From: Glossina fuscipes
Taxonomy: Eukaryota > Arthropoda > Insecta > Diptera > Glossinidae
Length of the DNA: 64,000 nucleotides
Assembly (NCBI RefSeq): GCF_014805625.2
Contig: NW_023998415.1
Span: forward strand, 46,237,471 to 46,301,470
Direction of reading: 5' to 3'
In this document: positions 10,115 to 22,345 of the stretch, one piece after another
Layout: every line of letters begins with the position of its first letter
Numbering within the stretch: the first letter of the stretch is position 1
Program-made: the position numbers and the translations under genes
Notes under the pieces: generated by a model
Told to the model about the DNA's origin: nothing
Seen by the model: only the letters and a program-made list of their open reading frames with translations
Databases searched by the model: none

Positions 10115-11855
10115 TCAAAAAAAAAAAAAAAAGAAAAGGAAATAAGGCTCACACATTATTTGTAATACCATTTAAATTTCTGTTCCCATCCATTTTTATG
10201 TTGCAATTGAAAAATTTAAGCAACATAATGCGATTATAGTTATTAGTTTATATTTTTCATTAAATTGACTTCCATTGAACATAACATTTTGAAATTAAAT
10301 TTTAAAAATATTATTTCATGTCAGCATAAATAAATCAACCAAATAATATTTTCTATTTATAACCGAAATTGGTTAATTTAAATTTTAAATGCTATTTAAC
10401 TGATAATAACAATGGAACTACGATTCATTGGAAAATATATTCATCGAATAAATGTGATTAACATAAATATTTAATTATATATGTTTATTAAATTTTTATT
10501 AAATTTTTATAGGTATATATACAAAATATTGGGCCACACATTACGTACCTTTTCGCCAGTTAACCGTTTAATAGCGAAATGAAGGTTCGCTTAAATATTT
10601 CGGATTACATTTAAGCTTTTCCGCTCAAACCGGTCAATCCGTTGAACGGATAAATTCTGTCAATAAGCCGCAATGATCAATGAAGTTTTTTTGTTAAATA
10701 TTTCCAAGACGATCAACGAAGATTTATTATTCATCGGCAAATCAATCGTGTTTGCTACGCTTAATTTAATTTATCAGGTAAACAATTTTAACGATTTCCG
10801 GGGATTATAATAACTCCCTAATAAAAAACGCAAAAATCCCCAACGTTCTCTTCGTAATGGATACAGAACGCGATATTCCTTTTAGTATATGAAGTTAGTA
10901 AACTTAAGACTTGAAGTATATACAGTATACTTTCCACAGATTTTTTAATTACCTTTAGCGCAGACGGCCTTAAATTTTGGACTTAATTGAGCACAACTGC
11001 TCATTGATCGTTATATCTGCGCCAGGTTTTTATAATAAGATCCGAGTGATTATTAATAAAAGTTCATATTTCCGAGGAGCAAAGATCTATAAAAAAAAAA
11101 AAAAAAAACGTAGTGAAAATCATAAAAAATATGAACCAATCGTGCTCTGTGTTCATTCATATATGACAAATTTTGCATTCTACTTACGGGAACTAAGCGA
11201 TTCTTGAATACACGGTACCTTTCATAGCTTATAAAGTAATTATGACAAATAGGATAATAAAGAAATTCAGATCTCTATCAGATTTTGTCCGCAATTTGAC
11301 GTTGAAATTATCATTGGAAGACATGCTGATCAATAAGATTTTTTGGCCTTTTCTAACAAATGAATCTATTCTACGTATGAAGGGAGGGTAATCTCCACAT
11401 CTCTTTCCATAAATAGTAGTCTGCGATTTTAATTGTGATTGTATGTAACACGATTTGCAATTACCTTTAGCCCACCTATACAACCGTTTCGCCCTTTTTT
11501 TCTCGATGGAAAAGAGGCGAAAATGTGGATCTCATAAAATATATTGGGGAAAAAAAAAAGTAAGAAAGTTATGTTCGGCGAGGGCCGAATCTTGCGTACT
11601 CACCACTATGCTTTCTATGGATTTTAGTCTCCAAGTTCTTTTATTTGATACCCATATCGCTGGTGTTATTAAGAAAAAATTACTGGACCAGGTCGCGGCG
11701 TCTACCATATTAATTTTAGAATTAATCCATTTTTAGGCAAATAATATACCTTCATTTGGGGAATGTACTACAAGGTAGTTCTAAACATTCTGTCTTTGTT
11801 GCCTTAGGATAAATAAGCATAAAAGCTCAAGCAAGTTAATCACTTGTAACTTTGT
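10115..11855. other. Helicase 3' UTR and AT-rich spacer
   Basis: An A16 tract at 10117-10132 opens the 3' region. Sequence beyond the poly(A) signal is AT-rich with no recognisable gene. The frames at 10977-11207 and 11455-11736 include poly-Lys from A runs and lack domain signal. Parts of 11260-11600 carry words reminiscent of the family A repeats but are too decayed to bound. Confidence 0.5.
10329..10334 (+). promoter_or_regulatory. Candidate poly(A) signal AATAAA of the helicase gene
   Basis: First canonical AATAAA after the stop, about 215 bp downstream. Confidence 0.45.
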
Positions 11856-11859
11856 GCAG

Positions 11860-12310
11860 GCATGGACGATTTTTCCCATTTTTCCAGGTAAAGGTTACAA
11901 GGCTTCGTTAAGTAAATGTGGAAAATTTCAGCATTCCAACTTTAATAGTTTCCGTTACAAATTTTTGTTAGGCAAAACATAATTGCTTTCAGTTCATGCC
12001 TCGTTGCGGGCTTCTGCTTTGACCCAACTGGCCCATTTTCAATACCAGTCAAGCGACACGAAGAAACTTTCAATGTTTCTACCAAACTTTGAACTCGGTA
12101 TGTGAATTTTTGCGACGGGGACAGTGCCGACAACAAACTCCACACAGACGGACAGACACGGCTAAATCATTTCACAATTTCATACTGATCAAGAACACAT
12201 ATACCTTATAGGGCCTCTGAAGTTTCGGTTTGGGTGTTAAATGTATTATGGAAAAAATGCAAAATGAGTCTACCCCCATCTTACAGTGGTGGGTATAAAA
12301 AGAAAAAAAA
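11860..12310 (+). repeat. Family A interspersed repeat, 'gatcaagaa' orientation
   Basis: The right half reads 'acagacggacagacacggc', then 'catactgatcaagaacac', 'atagggcctctgaag', 'tttgggtgtta' and 'gtgggtataaa'. This is the reverse-complement module order of the left part of the 6326 copy. I know this string from dispersed repeats of many flies. The left boundary is approximate. Confidence 0.65.
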
Positions 12311-12492
12311 AAAAAAAAGCTCCACACTATACTCAACAACACTCTGATATCAAATCTTATTTTGTTGACTTGTAGCTCGATTTATTTTTTTTTATTTTAT
12401 TATTTGTGTATTTACTTGTGAAAATAAACAATGAAATAATTATTATTTCTTACTCTTCAAATTATAAATGGAAAAGTATATTGATTCTTTGG

Positions 12493-12516
12493 ATATATAT
12501 ATATATATATATATAT
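12493..12516. repeat. (AT)n microsatellite
   Basis: Twelve AT units. Confidence 0.95.
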
Positions 12517-12962
12517 AAAGTTAAAGTGAAATTCAGGACCCTTAAGATGCCCCTATTAGCTTATGATAATATTATTATTTATATCTTTTTCTTTCAGTAA
12601 ACTGTATTTTAATGTTATAGACTTGAAAGTAATTAACATGACAGAGCGATAAGGACAATTTTCAAAAAGATAGTGTTTTAAAACACATTTTGCCTGGAGT
12701 AAGCTGCACATTTTTATCCCTTCACTTTCACAAATCGTATATCGAAATTCCGACAATTTTCCAAATAGATGCCAATAAATATATATTTGGTACGTATACA
12801 TGTTTCCGATGATGAAATTTAATTTAATTCTTCTTTTATTTTTTCTTTTGCACTAGAGACTCTTGAGTCACTTGATTAATTCTCCACTGAAGCATTTTTA
12901 TATTTATTCATATATAATAGCGTAACCTAATAATGCAAAATCTATAGTAGCTCCAATCCTAT

Positions 12963-13008
<46 letters not shown>

Positions 13009-13265
13009 TTTAGTAGTAGTAGTAGTGCTACATACGATACGATATCGTAAATACCTTATAACCTTTCCTGAATTATTTGAGCGAAATTTCAGTTTCGTGG
13101 AATTATTTTGCATAAGATACTGTAGTCAACTATAGGGAAACATCTTTCGATCACATTACGAATTATGAAGAAATTGAAATTGTTTGCTTATGCTAAATAG
13201 TTTGTCGTAGAATGTAAGCAAAAGTTATGCGGCCTCGAAGTAATTCTTTTTTCCTCAATTAGTTT
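12517..13265. other. AT-rich spacer
   Basis: No gene signal. It contains a second AT tract (12968-13002) and a short (agt)n run directly after it. Confidence 0.5.
12968..13002. repeat. (AT)n microsatellite
   Basis: About 17 AT units. Confidence 0.95.
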
Positions 13266-13269
13266 ACAA

Positions 13270-13640
13270 TTAAAATAAATGAAAACACTACAGTTATACG
13301 CGATCCGCCACCAAATATTCTACGCTACTTCCTTTAGTGCCGTTATTCATATAGCGACTTTTCAAGATGGGACTCTATATAGGGAGAGTGGTGGGAAAAG
13401 TGATACCGAGCTGAGTAAAGCAAACCAGTATATTGCGATCTGTAGATGCAACATAAAAAAAATAAGACAAACATACGGACAGACAGAGAGACAGACTAGA
13501 ATCATTTTCTGAATTGATTGATATAGGAAAGGGTGAGTCTGTCTCATCTTCTTCTGGGTGTTGCATATATTCGCACATATCTAATATACCCTTATACCAT
13601 GAATGGTATAGGGCATATATATATATATATATATATAGGA
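13270..13640 (+). repeat. Family A interspersed repeat copy
   Basis: 'acggacagacagagagacagac' words are followed by 'agaatcattttctgaattgatt', 'cttcttctgggtgttgc' and an end in '(g)gtatagggcatata' running into an AT tract (13615-13637). Order and wording match the other copies. The overlapping 152-codon minus-strand frame (13375-13833) is a by-product of this repeat and its flank. Confidence 0.6.
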
Positions 13641-13830
13641 TATATAAGCTCAGAGATGGAGAATGCGCTATCGTCGTATCTTTAGTATCTCCGTTTTTAA
13701 GTGTACCCGCCGGATCATATCGTCCGAGTGCCAGTATAGCGAATATCACTATCCGCACTTGTCCACAACGAGCAGCAATTACAAGGCTATTATTATCATG
13801 CATATTAAGGGATAATTGTTCTTCTAGACC

Positions 13831-13833
<3 letters not shown>

Positions 13834-13861
<28 letters not shown>
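13834..13861. repeat. Poly(T) tract, 28 bases
   Basis: Uninterrupted T28. It could be the complement of an old retroposon tail, but no body is recognisable. Confidence 0.95.
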
Positions 13862-14339
13862 GCGATTTTTATTTATATATATATATGCAGAAGTGGACGG
13901 AAAATTAAGTGTACGTTGTTTTATATTGGTCAGGGCTATATACTTTTCCCATTTCCTCTTATTACATATTATATTTATCATTTATTTACAAAGTAGGAAC
14001 ATTTCGGTATTCAAAAATGATTTTAAAGTCATGTTAAGTATAAACAAAAACTTCAAAGATCGCATATATTATTAAGTGGACGCTAAAATAGATGTATAGC
14101 TAGAAATTTGAAAGTAAAGCAAAATTGTGTGCTTCAAGGTGTTGGTTCATTTTTCTAAAAATCAATTCAATGCCAATTCGATCAATAGCCAGTATAATCA
14201 CTATCGTTTTTAAGGACAACCTCGATCTTGATAGGCATGATTAAAATTATCGCGTGGCTCTATTGCGATATTATATCGTACTTTTTGAATATTTTTTCAT
14301 AATTCCTTTAATTATTGCTGCTGCGAACAAAACACTTTA

Positions 14340-14870
14340 GTCCTCTCCGAAGGGAGTGATTTGGCGATTCAGTGATATCTAATTTATGGTCCTGGAACCA
14401 CGTTTCCATCAAATTCGATGAATGTTTCGTATCATTATCCTGTTAAAATTTCCATAGCAGGGTTTTTATCTACAAATCTATCCGTAGTCCTTTTTGGGAC
14501 ATAGCAGACCGACACCGACTTAAGACAAGCCGCTCGTTAATTATATATTTATTTAGTAAAATTAATGTGGGCATTTTTTTGCCTTTTGACCGACGTACAT
14601 CACTTCCTGCATCATTATCAAACAATTTTACTTTTCGCTTCGTTCGTTCCGACGTATATTTCTCCACACCTTTATTGGCTAAAGCAGGATCTTCCCTCTT
14701 CTCCAAATTAACTTTTCTGTTCTCTTCCTAGTAGATTGGCATCTAATAATCGTCGAGGAATAGTGCGGGATAATGCAATATTTTGTTTTGCTAAAATTGC
14801 CTTGTGATTATCAGAAGCAGGAAAAGTTTTCGGGAATGCTCAGCGTTTCTCAATAGTTTTTTTGATGACC
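14340..14870 (-). mobile_element. Decayed Tc1-like transposon fragment (transposase remnant)
   Basis: On the minus strand, 14355-14442 encodes QDNDTKHSSNLMETWF and following residues. This is the Tc1-family segment around the second catalytic Asp (usual form QDND/GPKH...V..WF). Upstream at about 14580-14640 the frame reads VKLFDNDAGSDVRRSKGK, matching the Tc1 segment that normally ends YVRRP/RKG. Further upstream, about 14750-14850, a stretch resembles the helix-turn-helix region (..LSRTIPRRLL..). Stops and frameshifts separate these blocks, and the region of the third catalytic acid is lost. The element is dead. Terminal repeats were not found. Confidence 0.75.
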
Positions 14871-16250
14871 TACCTAGTGATGCGTTAATACACGTATACG
14901 AAAATGGGACGTGATATGTTTGTATACACGTCCGCAATATGGAAACAACTTAAAGAATCTTATTCATGATGCAAATTTTATGACATCGAATAGTGGGCTA
15001 CGGGGAGCTGCGAATTATCGCTTATTCTCTTATCAGCGATTATTTGTTAAAGAGTAGAATATTTAAAGATTTCTAAAGAGAGAGAGAGAGAGAGAGAAAT
15101 AAAAAAATGTTTTGCCATATAAAAAGATAAACGAGAGAATCCTAACAATCGTTAATAAGCTTTTTGCCCGATATTCGTTTCCATTTATTAATCAGTCTTG
15201 GTCTCAATGTCCGTGCATTCATCGTGCTACCAGTAATAGCTGGGGTAAGTACTTCTCTTAATATTACATAAATAATATCTGAAAAAGATATATATATATA
15301 TATATATATATGTTTAACCTAATTATTGCGGTTGTAATGTATTTTTTGTGTTTTGGGTTCTGGAAGGAGCGAGTGGGGGGAAGTTCTAGTTTTTCAGTTT
15401 TTTCCACACATTTTTAGCAGGATCATAGGCTTATATTTATTGGGCGTGTGTGATGAGTTATTTTATACTTTGTACGGTCCTTGTTGTTTCCTGTTTATTC
15501 AATCATTTCAATTCATTTTTATCTTCTTTTTTCGTTTTTCTTAAAAAAGTCGAGTTAGTCGAACTGAACTGTGCAAGTACGTTTTTGTATTTTTTTCCTT
15601 CAACGGATGCATTCTTCAGCCGAAGAATGGCCATTTTTCAATGATCGGAAAAAAAACGTCTCTTTCGTTCTCATACATTCATATCAAGATTGGCTTATGT
15701 CTAATATGTGGATTTAAGAAATATGAAAGTAGTTTAGTTGCTCAAAAAAAAAAAGTACAAGCAAATCTTATACGGAGTGTTTTTAAAGGTGTTCATCTAT
15801 ATTGATGAAGATTATCTTAAGGATTGTTAAAAATAAGTCAAAATAATGTAAATTTACTTTTCAGGTATATTCTGCATTCTCTGTAAGGCATATTTAATAA
15901 ATCTTTTAAACCTAAATTTAAAGGTTTTCTTAATTTCTTTGCTATTTTCAGTTTAAATATCAGCTAAACATAACATACTTAAATGGCGGTAATGTGTGAT
16001 TTGCACCTGAACGCACAATGAACGTTCATAACATCAACGGAAGTTTCCAGAACGATAACCAAAAAGTATAGTTCTCGAATATCTCGATTATATATTTTTG
16101 GAATATTTAACAAACGCTTGTTAATCCGCAATATCATCGAGACAAAATGAAACAAAGATCTAAAGCAAGATTTTACAAATCGTTGAACATCAAACTTGCA
16201 CCGATATTGATGAAGGATGGGCTATAATACTTTAAAATTTCTAACCTCAA
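14871..16250. other. Spacer without recognisable genes
   Basis: It contains a (GA)n run at 15078-15097 and an (AT)n tract at 15289-15311. A good splice donor sequence (ggGGTAAGTac near 15242) follows a slightly GC-richer stretch, but no matching exon is apparent. The frames at 15353-15644 are T-rich and without domains. Confidence 0.45.
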
Positions 16251-18250
16251 AGAAAAAAAAGAAAAAAAGAAAAGGGAACCTATACACGTAGCTGTCACCG
16301 CTAAAAACAAGGCAGAGAGTCTTCCGGAATAGATGCGTGGAGCAATACGATTTCAACTTAAACGTAAGGAACGCCATTTATAAATTTAGTCATAGCCAAG
16401 ATTACAACGATCTCTTACCTCAATCAAGCAATTTTGGCCAAATTTCTAACATACAAACTGTCTTTAGCTGAATCTGATGATTAATTATTCTTGAATATTG
16501 CGTTAGGGAATACCCGAGAACAACTCAAAATAATGACATGGAAAGCTCCGAGGAAAATTTTTATGAAGAAAGTAATGGCGTCGTCCTCCAAAGTTTTCAT
16601 CCATGTAGATATTTTAAAACCTGGTGTAGAAGACTACAAAAAGGTGAAAAGAATATTAAACGGTAGTAGAGGCTAAAAGGAGCACAAACCGACCAAAGAA
16701 AAGATTGTTGGGTAAACAGTCTTTACGGAGGCATAAAAAAAAGTACAATACTTTTGGATAGCTATAAACTTATAGATTTGATACGCTTGGCTATCACAGG
16801 CTAACTAAATCTGAAAGATTGCTACCCAAACCAAGGATGGTTCTATCAATTTAGAACCTCCTCTAAAGTATGGTCAGATCAACAAACTGAATTTTAAACA
16901 TTTACTCCTTTCGAATGCAAAAATATTCTAACGGAACGTAAGCAATTGATAAAACTGCAAGCGATCAAAGATCGTAATTACATAATCAGTGAGGGCAATA
17001 CTATAATCGAAATGCCATCACCTGTTAGTTTAATAATCCAGTACATATTGATTGTCATTGGGTTTACGAGCACATGGAAAAGGACAAATTTCGTATTTAG
17101 CTATCGGGATTTAATACGTCTAGGAATTCATGAATTTACCATATATTGAACCAGCTAAGAGATCGATGGATGATTTCCTAAGTTTTATCAAAATATAACG
17201 ATCTTGCGAAAAATTCTGATATTACAAATACGATCTTGCATCGTTTACGGTTACATGGAAATATTACAAAAAAAAAGATGAGTAAGAGACATACTCTACG
17301 TAGAATTCATAAACCCAAGCCGAATATTGAGCATTTCAGGAACTCGGATAAAGCAAGCATGAGCAAATTTCAAGAACCAAAATATATTTAAGCTTAGCTA
17401 AGCCTATTGGAAGCAAAGATTATGATGATGCTGTGTACCTGAAAATGTCTGCATATATTGTATACAAAACGAGGCAAAGCAGACGACAAAGAAATCCTAT
17501 GTCTATTACTTTATTATTTCAAAGATTTATATGAATTAAACGACTTTCATCCTAAACGAAGTAGGATTCAAAATTTCTTCACTTTCTATAAAGTATTGGG
17601 AAGCAATCTAGTGACTTTTCGCTGATCTTTACAATCCACAGGTATCCGAAGATATTGCCTTAAAGATAAAGAAAATTTCCGAGAGATTAAAACTAAATTC
17701 GTTTCTTGAGGAGAAACGATTCCAGATGAGCATACAATTTCACACTCAATGCTATGCAGTTAGAAAACCTTAACAAGCAAATGTATTAAGAACATAAAGC
17801 ACTTTGATAACAGCGGCTACTTTCATAATTCATAAGAGATAAGTGATTTACTTTAGTATAATTTTGCAGAAAATATTTGTTAGAATATAAGAAAATATTT
17901 CTCCTGGATATGGATAATGATAACATAAATGAAGGATAATTTGGGAAACTCTCTGAGATTAAATAACTTCGAGAAAATCAAAGCGGGACGAACACTACCA
18001 CTAATACTACCCCAACTACGCTCTTCAAACACTTTGCATTTCGGCGGAACGAGAATCAGAATAAGCAAAAGAATTATATTCGATCGTGACCGAACCTTCT
18101 CTATATCCATTACTATCCCATCTATTATCCCAAGCAAGACAAAAAAGGTAGAAGAACCTAATTTTTTTTCTTACTCTCTAATATGGAGTAGGTGCGGCCG
18201 ATTTTTCCTGTTTTAAAGCTAACAGGGTTTGCCGTATTGTAAATGTGCCG
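16250..18250 (+). other. Possible decayed coding-like region of unknown origin
   Basis: Across about 2 kb, short open pieces with mixed amino-acid content alternate between + frames and are cut by many stops (for example 16491-16676, 16946-17149, 17460-17580). Composition differs a little from the pure AT spacer around it, with fewer homopolymers. I recognise no protein family. It could be an ancient mobile element or simply spacer. Confidence 0.2.
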
Positions 18251-19019
18251 GGCGAACAATTCTAATGAGAGAACGTGCGAACGAAAATCGGAATTTCTGA
18301 TTGAAATTGCGACCATTCTAGAAACAATCGCATATGCGTTCCATGTTGAGTTACGGCAGTCTTTTTATGGTAAAATAGCCTCAGCCATTTGGGATAAGTA
18401 ATGTCCCGTTCATTATTAGTTCAATATTTTGAAACAAATTTTATAAAATAGCAAAATTATATCAAAACTATTCCCAAACAAAAAACATAACAGAAAAAGA
18501 AGACGAAGAAGAAGAACAAAAGAATAGAAATATGAAATTTGCCGAAATCAATTAAGTGACTCTTAAACACCTCCTTCAACGGACAACTTTCTTCAGATTG
18601 AATTTAGTTTAAAAATTGGTGTCCCATGTGTGTACAATTCGCCATTAATTTACTGAAATTAAGTCATTATCGCAATAGTAAGAAAGTTTTGAAAGTTTCG
18701 CAAAGATCGCGAAAAACGCGATTGAATTCTTTGGATTCGTCGATAGATTTAGATAAGAAAGTAAAAGACGAGAAAATAATTAGAGTAGAATAGTTTAGAA
18801 ATTTCCCCAAGATCCGAAAGACACGAGAAAAGAATCATATATGGGCGTGTACTGGAGTGCGTGGAAGAAAATGTGAACAAATTGACCCTATACGTAAAGC
18901 CGTATTTGACTCGCCCGCATCACGTAGTCATTTTGGTATAAAAATATGAAAACACAATCTAATGAAAATCACTTAACCTCAACTAATTTTTCTAGTCGTG
19001 TTCGCAACACATTCAATGT

Positions 19020-19044
19020 AAAAAAAAAAAAAAAAAAAAAAAAA
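19020..19044. repeat. Poly(A) tract, 25 bases
   Basis: Uninterrupted A25. Confidence 0.95.
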
Positions 19045-19304
19045 CAAGTAACTAGTGGACGATTCAAAGCGAACACGAAAGCCAAATGCATTTTCCTATT
19101 TCCTTATTTCGTATCTTCCAACGAAGAGTAACTTTCTTATGTCCACAGTATTATGAAATTGTCTCTGAGCCCAGCGTTTTGCTATCTAAGGCGGCGTCTC
19201 AGTTTCAACGTGGCTTTATACAAATAATTATTTCTCCTTAGTAATGTAGGATGGGATCAGAAATGTGTGATGATGAACGAATGATGAATAATGATATATT
19301 AAAT

Positions 19305-19305
<1 letters not shown>

Positions 19306-19347
<42 letters not shown>
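19306..19347. repeat. (GAT)n trinucleotide repeat
   Basis: About 14 GAT/ATG units, preceded by imperfect gatga words from 19268. Confidence 0.95.
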
Positions 19348-19348
<1 letters not shown>

Positions 19349-19649
19349 TGACTAGTTGTAAAATACTTGATGCTTTAGAGTCTCTGGAATAGTTCAGTCT
19401 CTTTTGAACTTAATCTCAGCGATGTATAGAAGAGTGAAGTTTACCGTAGATTTTCCTCCATTGTTCGTTCCTACCTTCTTCTTTAATTTAGATGTGTTGC
19501 CTTCTTTTCCTAATTTTTTTTCTTTTTCTTTTTTTACATAAATAATAAACGGTAAGTAATTTAGCTTGTTTTTAACAAATCGTCTCCATAACCATCCAAT
19601 ATATATTTTGTTGAGAAAGGGAAATAACTTTTCTCTAGAGCGCTTGCGG

Positions 19650-20759
19650 TCTTTTAGGTAATTGCTGTATCCATTACCGACACAACTTTTACAATATCGG
19701 GGTACATATATTCTTGATCGGCATCAAATCATGAAATGATTTACGAATGTCTGTCCGTCCGTCTGTGTAAACATTCTTTTCGCGGGAAAAATGAAACAAT
19801 GGAAGTTCATTTAGGCGGAGTGGCCAACTCATTCGAAGAACACCCCTACAGTACCGCGTAAATTGAGAACACCCCCATTTTCAAAAAGGAAAGAAATCTT
19901 TTTTTTTTTTTTTTGGCTCATGCAGGAGATTCGGCTGTATTTATACAAAAAAAAGGAAAATCAGCCATGCCCATTTAATATTACAGAGTATTGAAATTTT
20001 ATTTTGCTCGAGTTATTCTTTGTTTTTTTTTTTTTTTTTTTTTGATTACGACAAAAGTGGTACGTACGGGGGAGTTAGCTGCAGCCCAATACGATTTTCT
20101 TATCTATTTTTTCTTCTGATTTTATATTTGAGCAGCCATCTGGAGCCGATATTAAAAGGACATGTTACTCGCAAACCACTGTAGATAAATCCATAAATAT
20201 TTGAACGTGTCTTCTTTGAGTAAATCTGTAGTAAATGTACAAAAATGCGCGGAAATCGGGCACGCCTACTCAATATTATATTATATGAAATTTTCATTTC
20301 TTTGACAAAACGTTTACAGCGAGAAGCAAATAATCGTATAAATGGCATATCGTTTTGGCCAGTCTCGAATACGGAACGCACCTAAGCATGTCTAGTCCGT
20401 TCGTCTGCCCGTCTTCTGTCTGCTCGACTTTGCAGTATCTGCAGTAAATGTTGTCTCGCTCGGAAAAATGAACACATTGCTTACAAATTTGCGAAAAAAA
20501 AAAAAAAATTGAAAATGGTCCAAACTGGTCGAAAGCTAGGCCTAAAATGCAACAAAAACTGAGTATGTCTTTGTTTTTCGTTAGTACTAAACTACAACAG
20601 ATACGCGATACAAATTTTCACTTTTATTTTAGAAAAGTAGAAAAATCAACCACACCCACACAATCCTATGTAGCATAAAAATTTAGTTTCTTTCCCTTTT
20701 AGGAGAAGTATAACGGGCGTAAAAGATTCGGCCACAACCGAATATAATTTTTCTATTTG
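19650..20759. repeat. Cluster of family A-related units, partly head-to-tail
   Basis: It begins with a reverse-oriented segment ('ttcttgatcggcatcaaatcatg', then 'gtctgtccgtccgtctgtg'). Three related units follow, marked by 'aaaatcagccatgccc' near 19960, a diverged 'gaaatcgggcacgcct' near 20250 and 'aaaatcaaccacaccc' near 20645. Each is followed by a tgaaattt/aaaattta word, and the last runs to 'gattcggccacaaccgaa'. The 'acgcacctaagcatg...gtctgcccgtct' block at 20370-20430 recurs at 35855-35900. A T16 and a T21 tract interrupt the array. No coding capacity. Confidence 0.6.
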
Positions 20760-21125
20760 GTATATCCTACACCACTTGTGGTGGAACCTTTCATTATATC
20801 GATCGATTCAGAATCATTATCTGAATTGATTTAAGCCTGTTTGTCCATCTGCCGTCTGTCCATGCCAATATGCGTTCAAGCTGTAGGTCGCAATTTTTGA
20901 CATATTTTGATGAAATTTGGTAAAGTGACATGTTTTCGCCCAAGGACGAGTAAGGATTAAAGCTGCACTACATTAGATTGCGTTTTGGACCCGCTTCCCC
21001 AGAACTATGCACATGAAAAATATGCCTTTATATAAAAATGTTATATCTTATAAAAATAAGAATGGTATTAGACAATGTGGTGTAGGGTATTTAACGACCG
21101 GCCGTTATTCGAACTTTATTTTTTT
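20760..21125 (+). repeat. Family A interspersed repeat, internally deleted copy
   Basis: It starts 'atcctacaccacttgtgg' and ends 'gtggtgtagggtatttaa', with both ends close to the 6326 copy. About 500 bp of the middle is missing, and the join lies near 20950. The words tcctacaccac and gtggtgtaggg form a perfect inverted pair, suggesting a fold-back end structure. Confidence 0.75.
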
Positions 21126-22260
21126 TTATGTCTATATTTGTCAAAGGAGACAAACAAATGCTACGGTAAATTTCCTCTTCTATGGAGAGCTTTAAACCAA
21201 CAAGAATCCTACAGCCTGTGACAATTGTATATATATTTTTGATATAAATATACTTTTCAATATTTTCTAATGCACATTTTTTTTATTAATAAGACGAATT
21301 TATAAGAAATTCCAAGCATTAGCTAAAGCAAAATATCTGCATGTATGAAGCCGAAGAAGTTGAAGAAAGAGATAATTAAGCCGGATTACGGCTGTAATTA
21401 AAACGTTTCTCCACCCATTATAGGCATGCTATATGCATGTAATAATATGTTATATAAATCGCCCCATGATGTATCGCATTCCTAATCACAACTTGAAAGG
21501 TAAAATTGCTTGTCGACAAATAAGTCATCATTTCTCGTTTGTTTTCATAGTACAGCATGAAATGAGGAAAGACCTTTGGACTTGGAGGACTTGGAAAACA
21601 AAAAGGTGACTTGTCATTTTTCTCGAAAAATGTTTATTTATTAGCATCAACACTTCTGATGTGCCCCGTTTTGCTACGACCCTAAGCTCTTCCAGGGATT
21701 CGGTCTTAATCTTTTAGCAAAACGTAGCAAAACTCCATCCTTTCATGGACACTTTCAGTTTTGGGAACAGAAAAAGGTGTAGTGTACTCGTGTGTACGTA
21801 TCTCAATCGCAGGCATATATATATAAATATAATTAGAAAATAATCGCAGAGTTTAATTTATTGTTATTAAAGATTCGAAATCAACTGCTCATGCCTACCA
21901 AGAGACAAAGGATAAGCGTAGTTGTAATTTTGATTGATCCTAATCGCTTGTAAATATAAATGAACTGAATTGATTGACTCTTTGAAGATCGGTTTCTTTA
22001 ACACCATCGAATATGATTACAATCTAAGTTTTTACTGATCCTTAGTTTCGTTACTTTTTCCTTTTTTTTTTTTTTGCAGTGCAAGAGGCGATCATTATTG
22101 GAGAATTGTATTGGCTGCTACTTAGCCAGCATCTTTTCTCTTTTAAATATCATTACTTCCAGGTTAACTTTGTTTTGTCAATGACTCTTGTGACAGATAT
22201 TGATATAAAATTGCTTTGGGATAATTATTAAAATTATTTATTAAATCATTTTCCCCCCTC
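21126..22260. other. Spacer without recognisable genes
   Basis: AT-rich, with scattered homopolymers. I see no domain, RNA gene or repeat boundary that I can support. Confidence 0.4.
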
Positions 22261-22261
22261 T

Positions 22262-22345
22262 TTATACGCGCCCTGAGTGCGGACATATGTAACACCCAGA
22301 AGGGCTTACGATAGACCCATCTTTTGATAGCTCCTGCATACGGTT
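22262..22345 (+). repeat. Family A repeat fragment
   Basis: 'gtgcggacatatgtaacacccagaagggctt' words followed by 'atagacccat' match the left part of the 6326 and 30070 copies. Confidence 0.6.

Noticed and set aside
13375..13833. 152-codon minus-strand frame
   Set aside because: It lies over a family A repeat and an (AT)n tract; the residues are runs from repeats with no domain.
15180..15250. Possible exon ending at a GGGGTAAGT donor
   Set aside because: Good donor wording, but no acceptor, start or coding frame could be paired with it.
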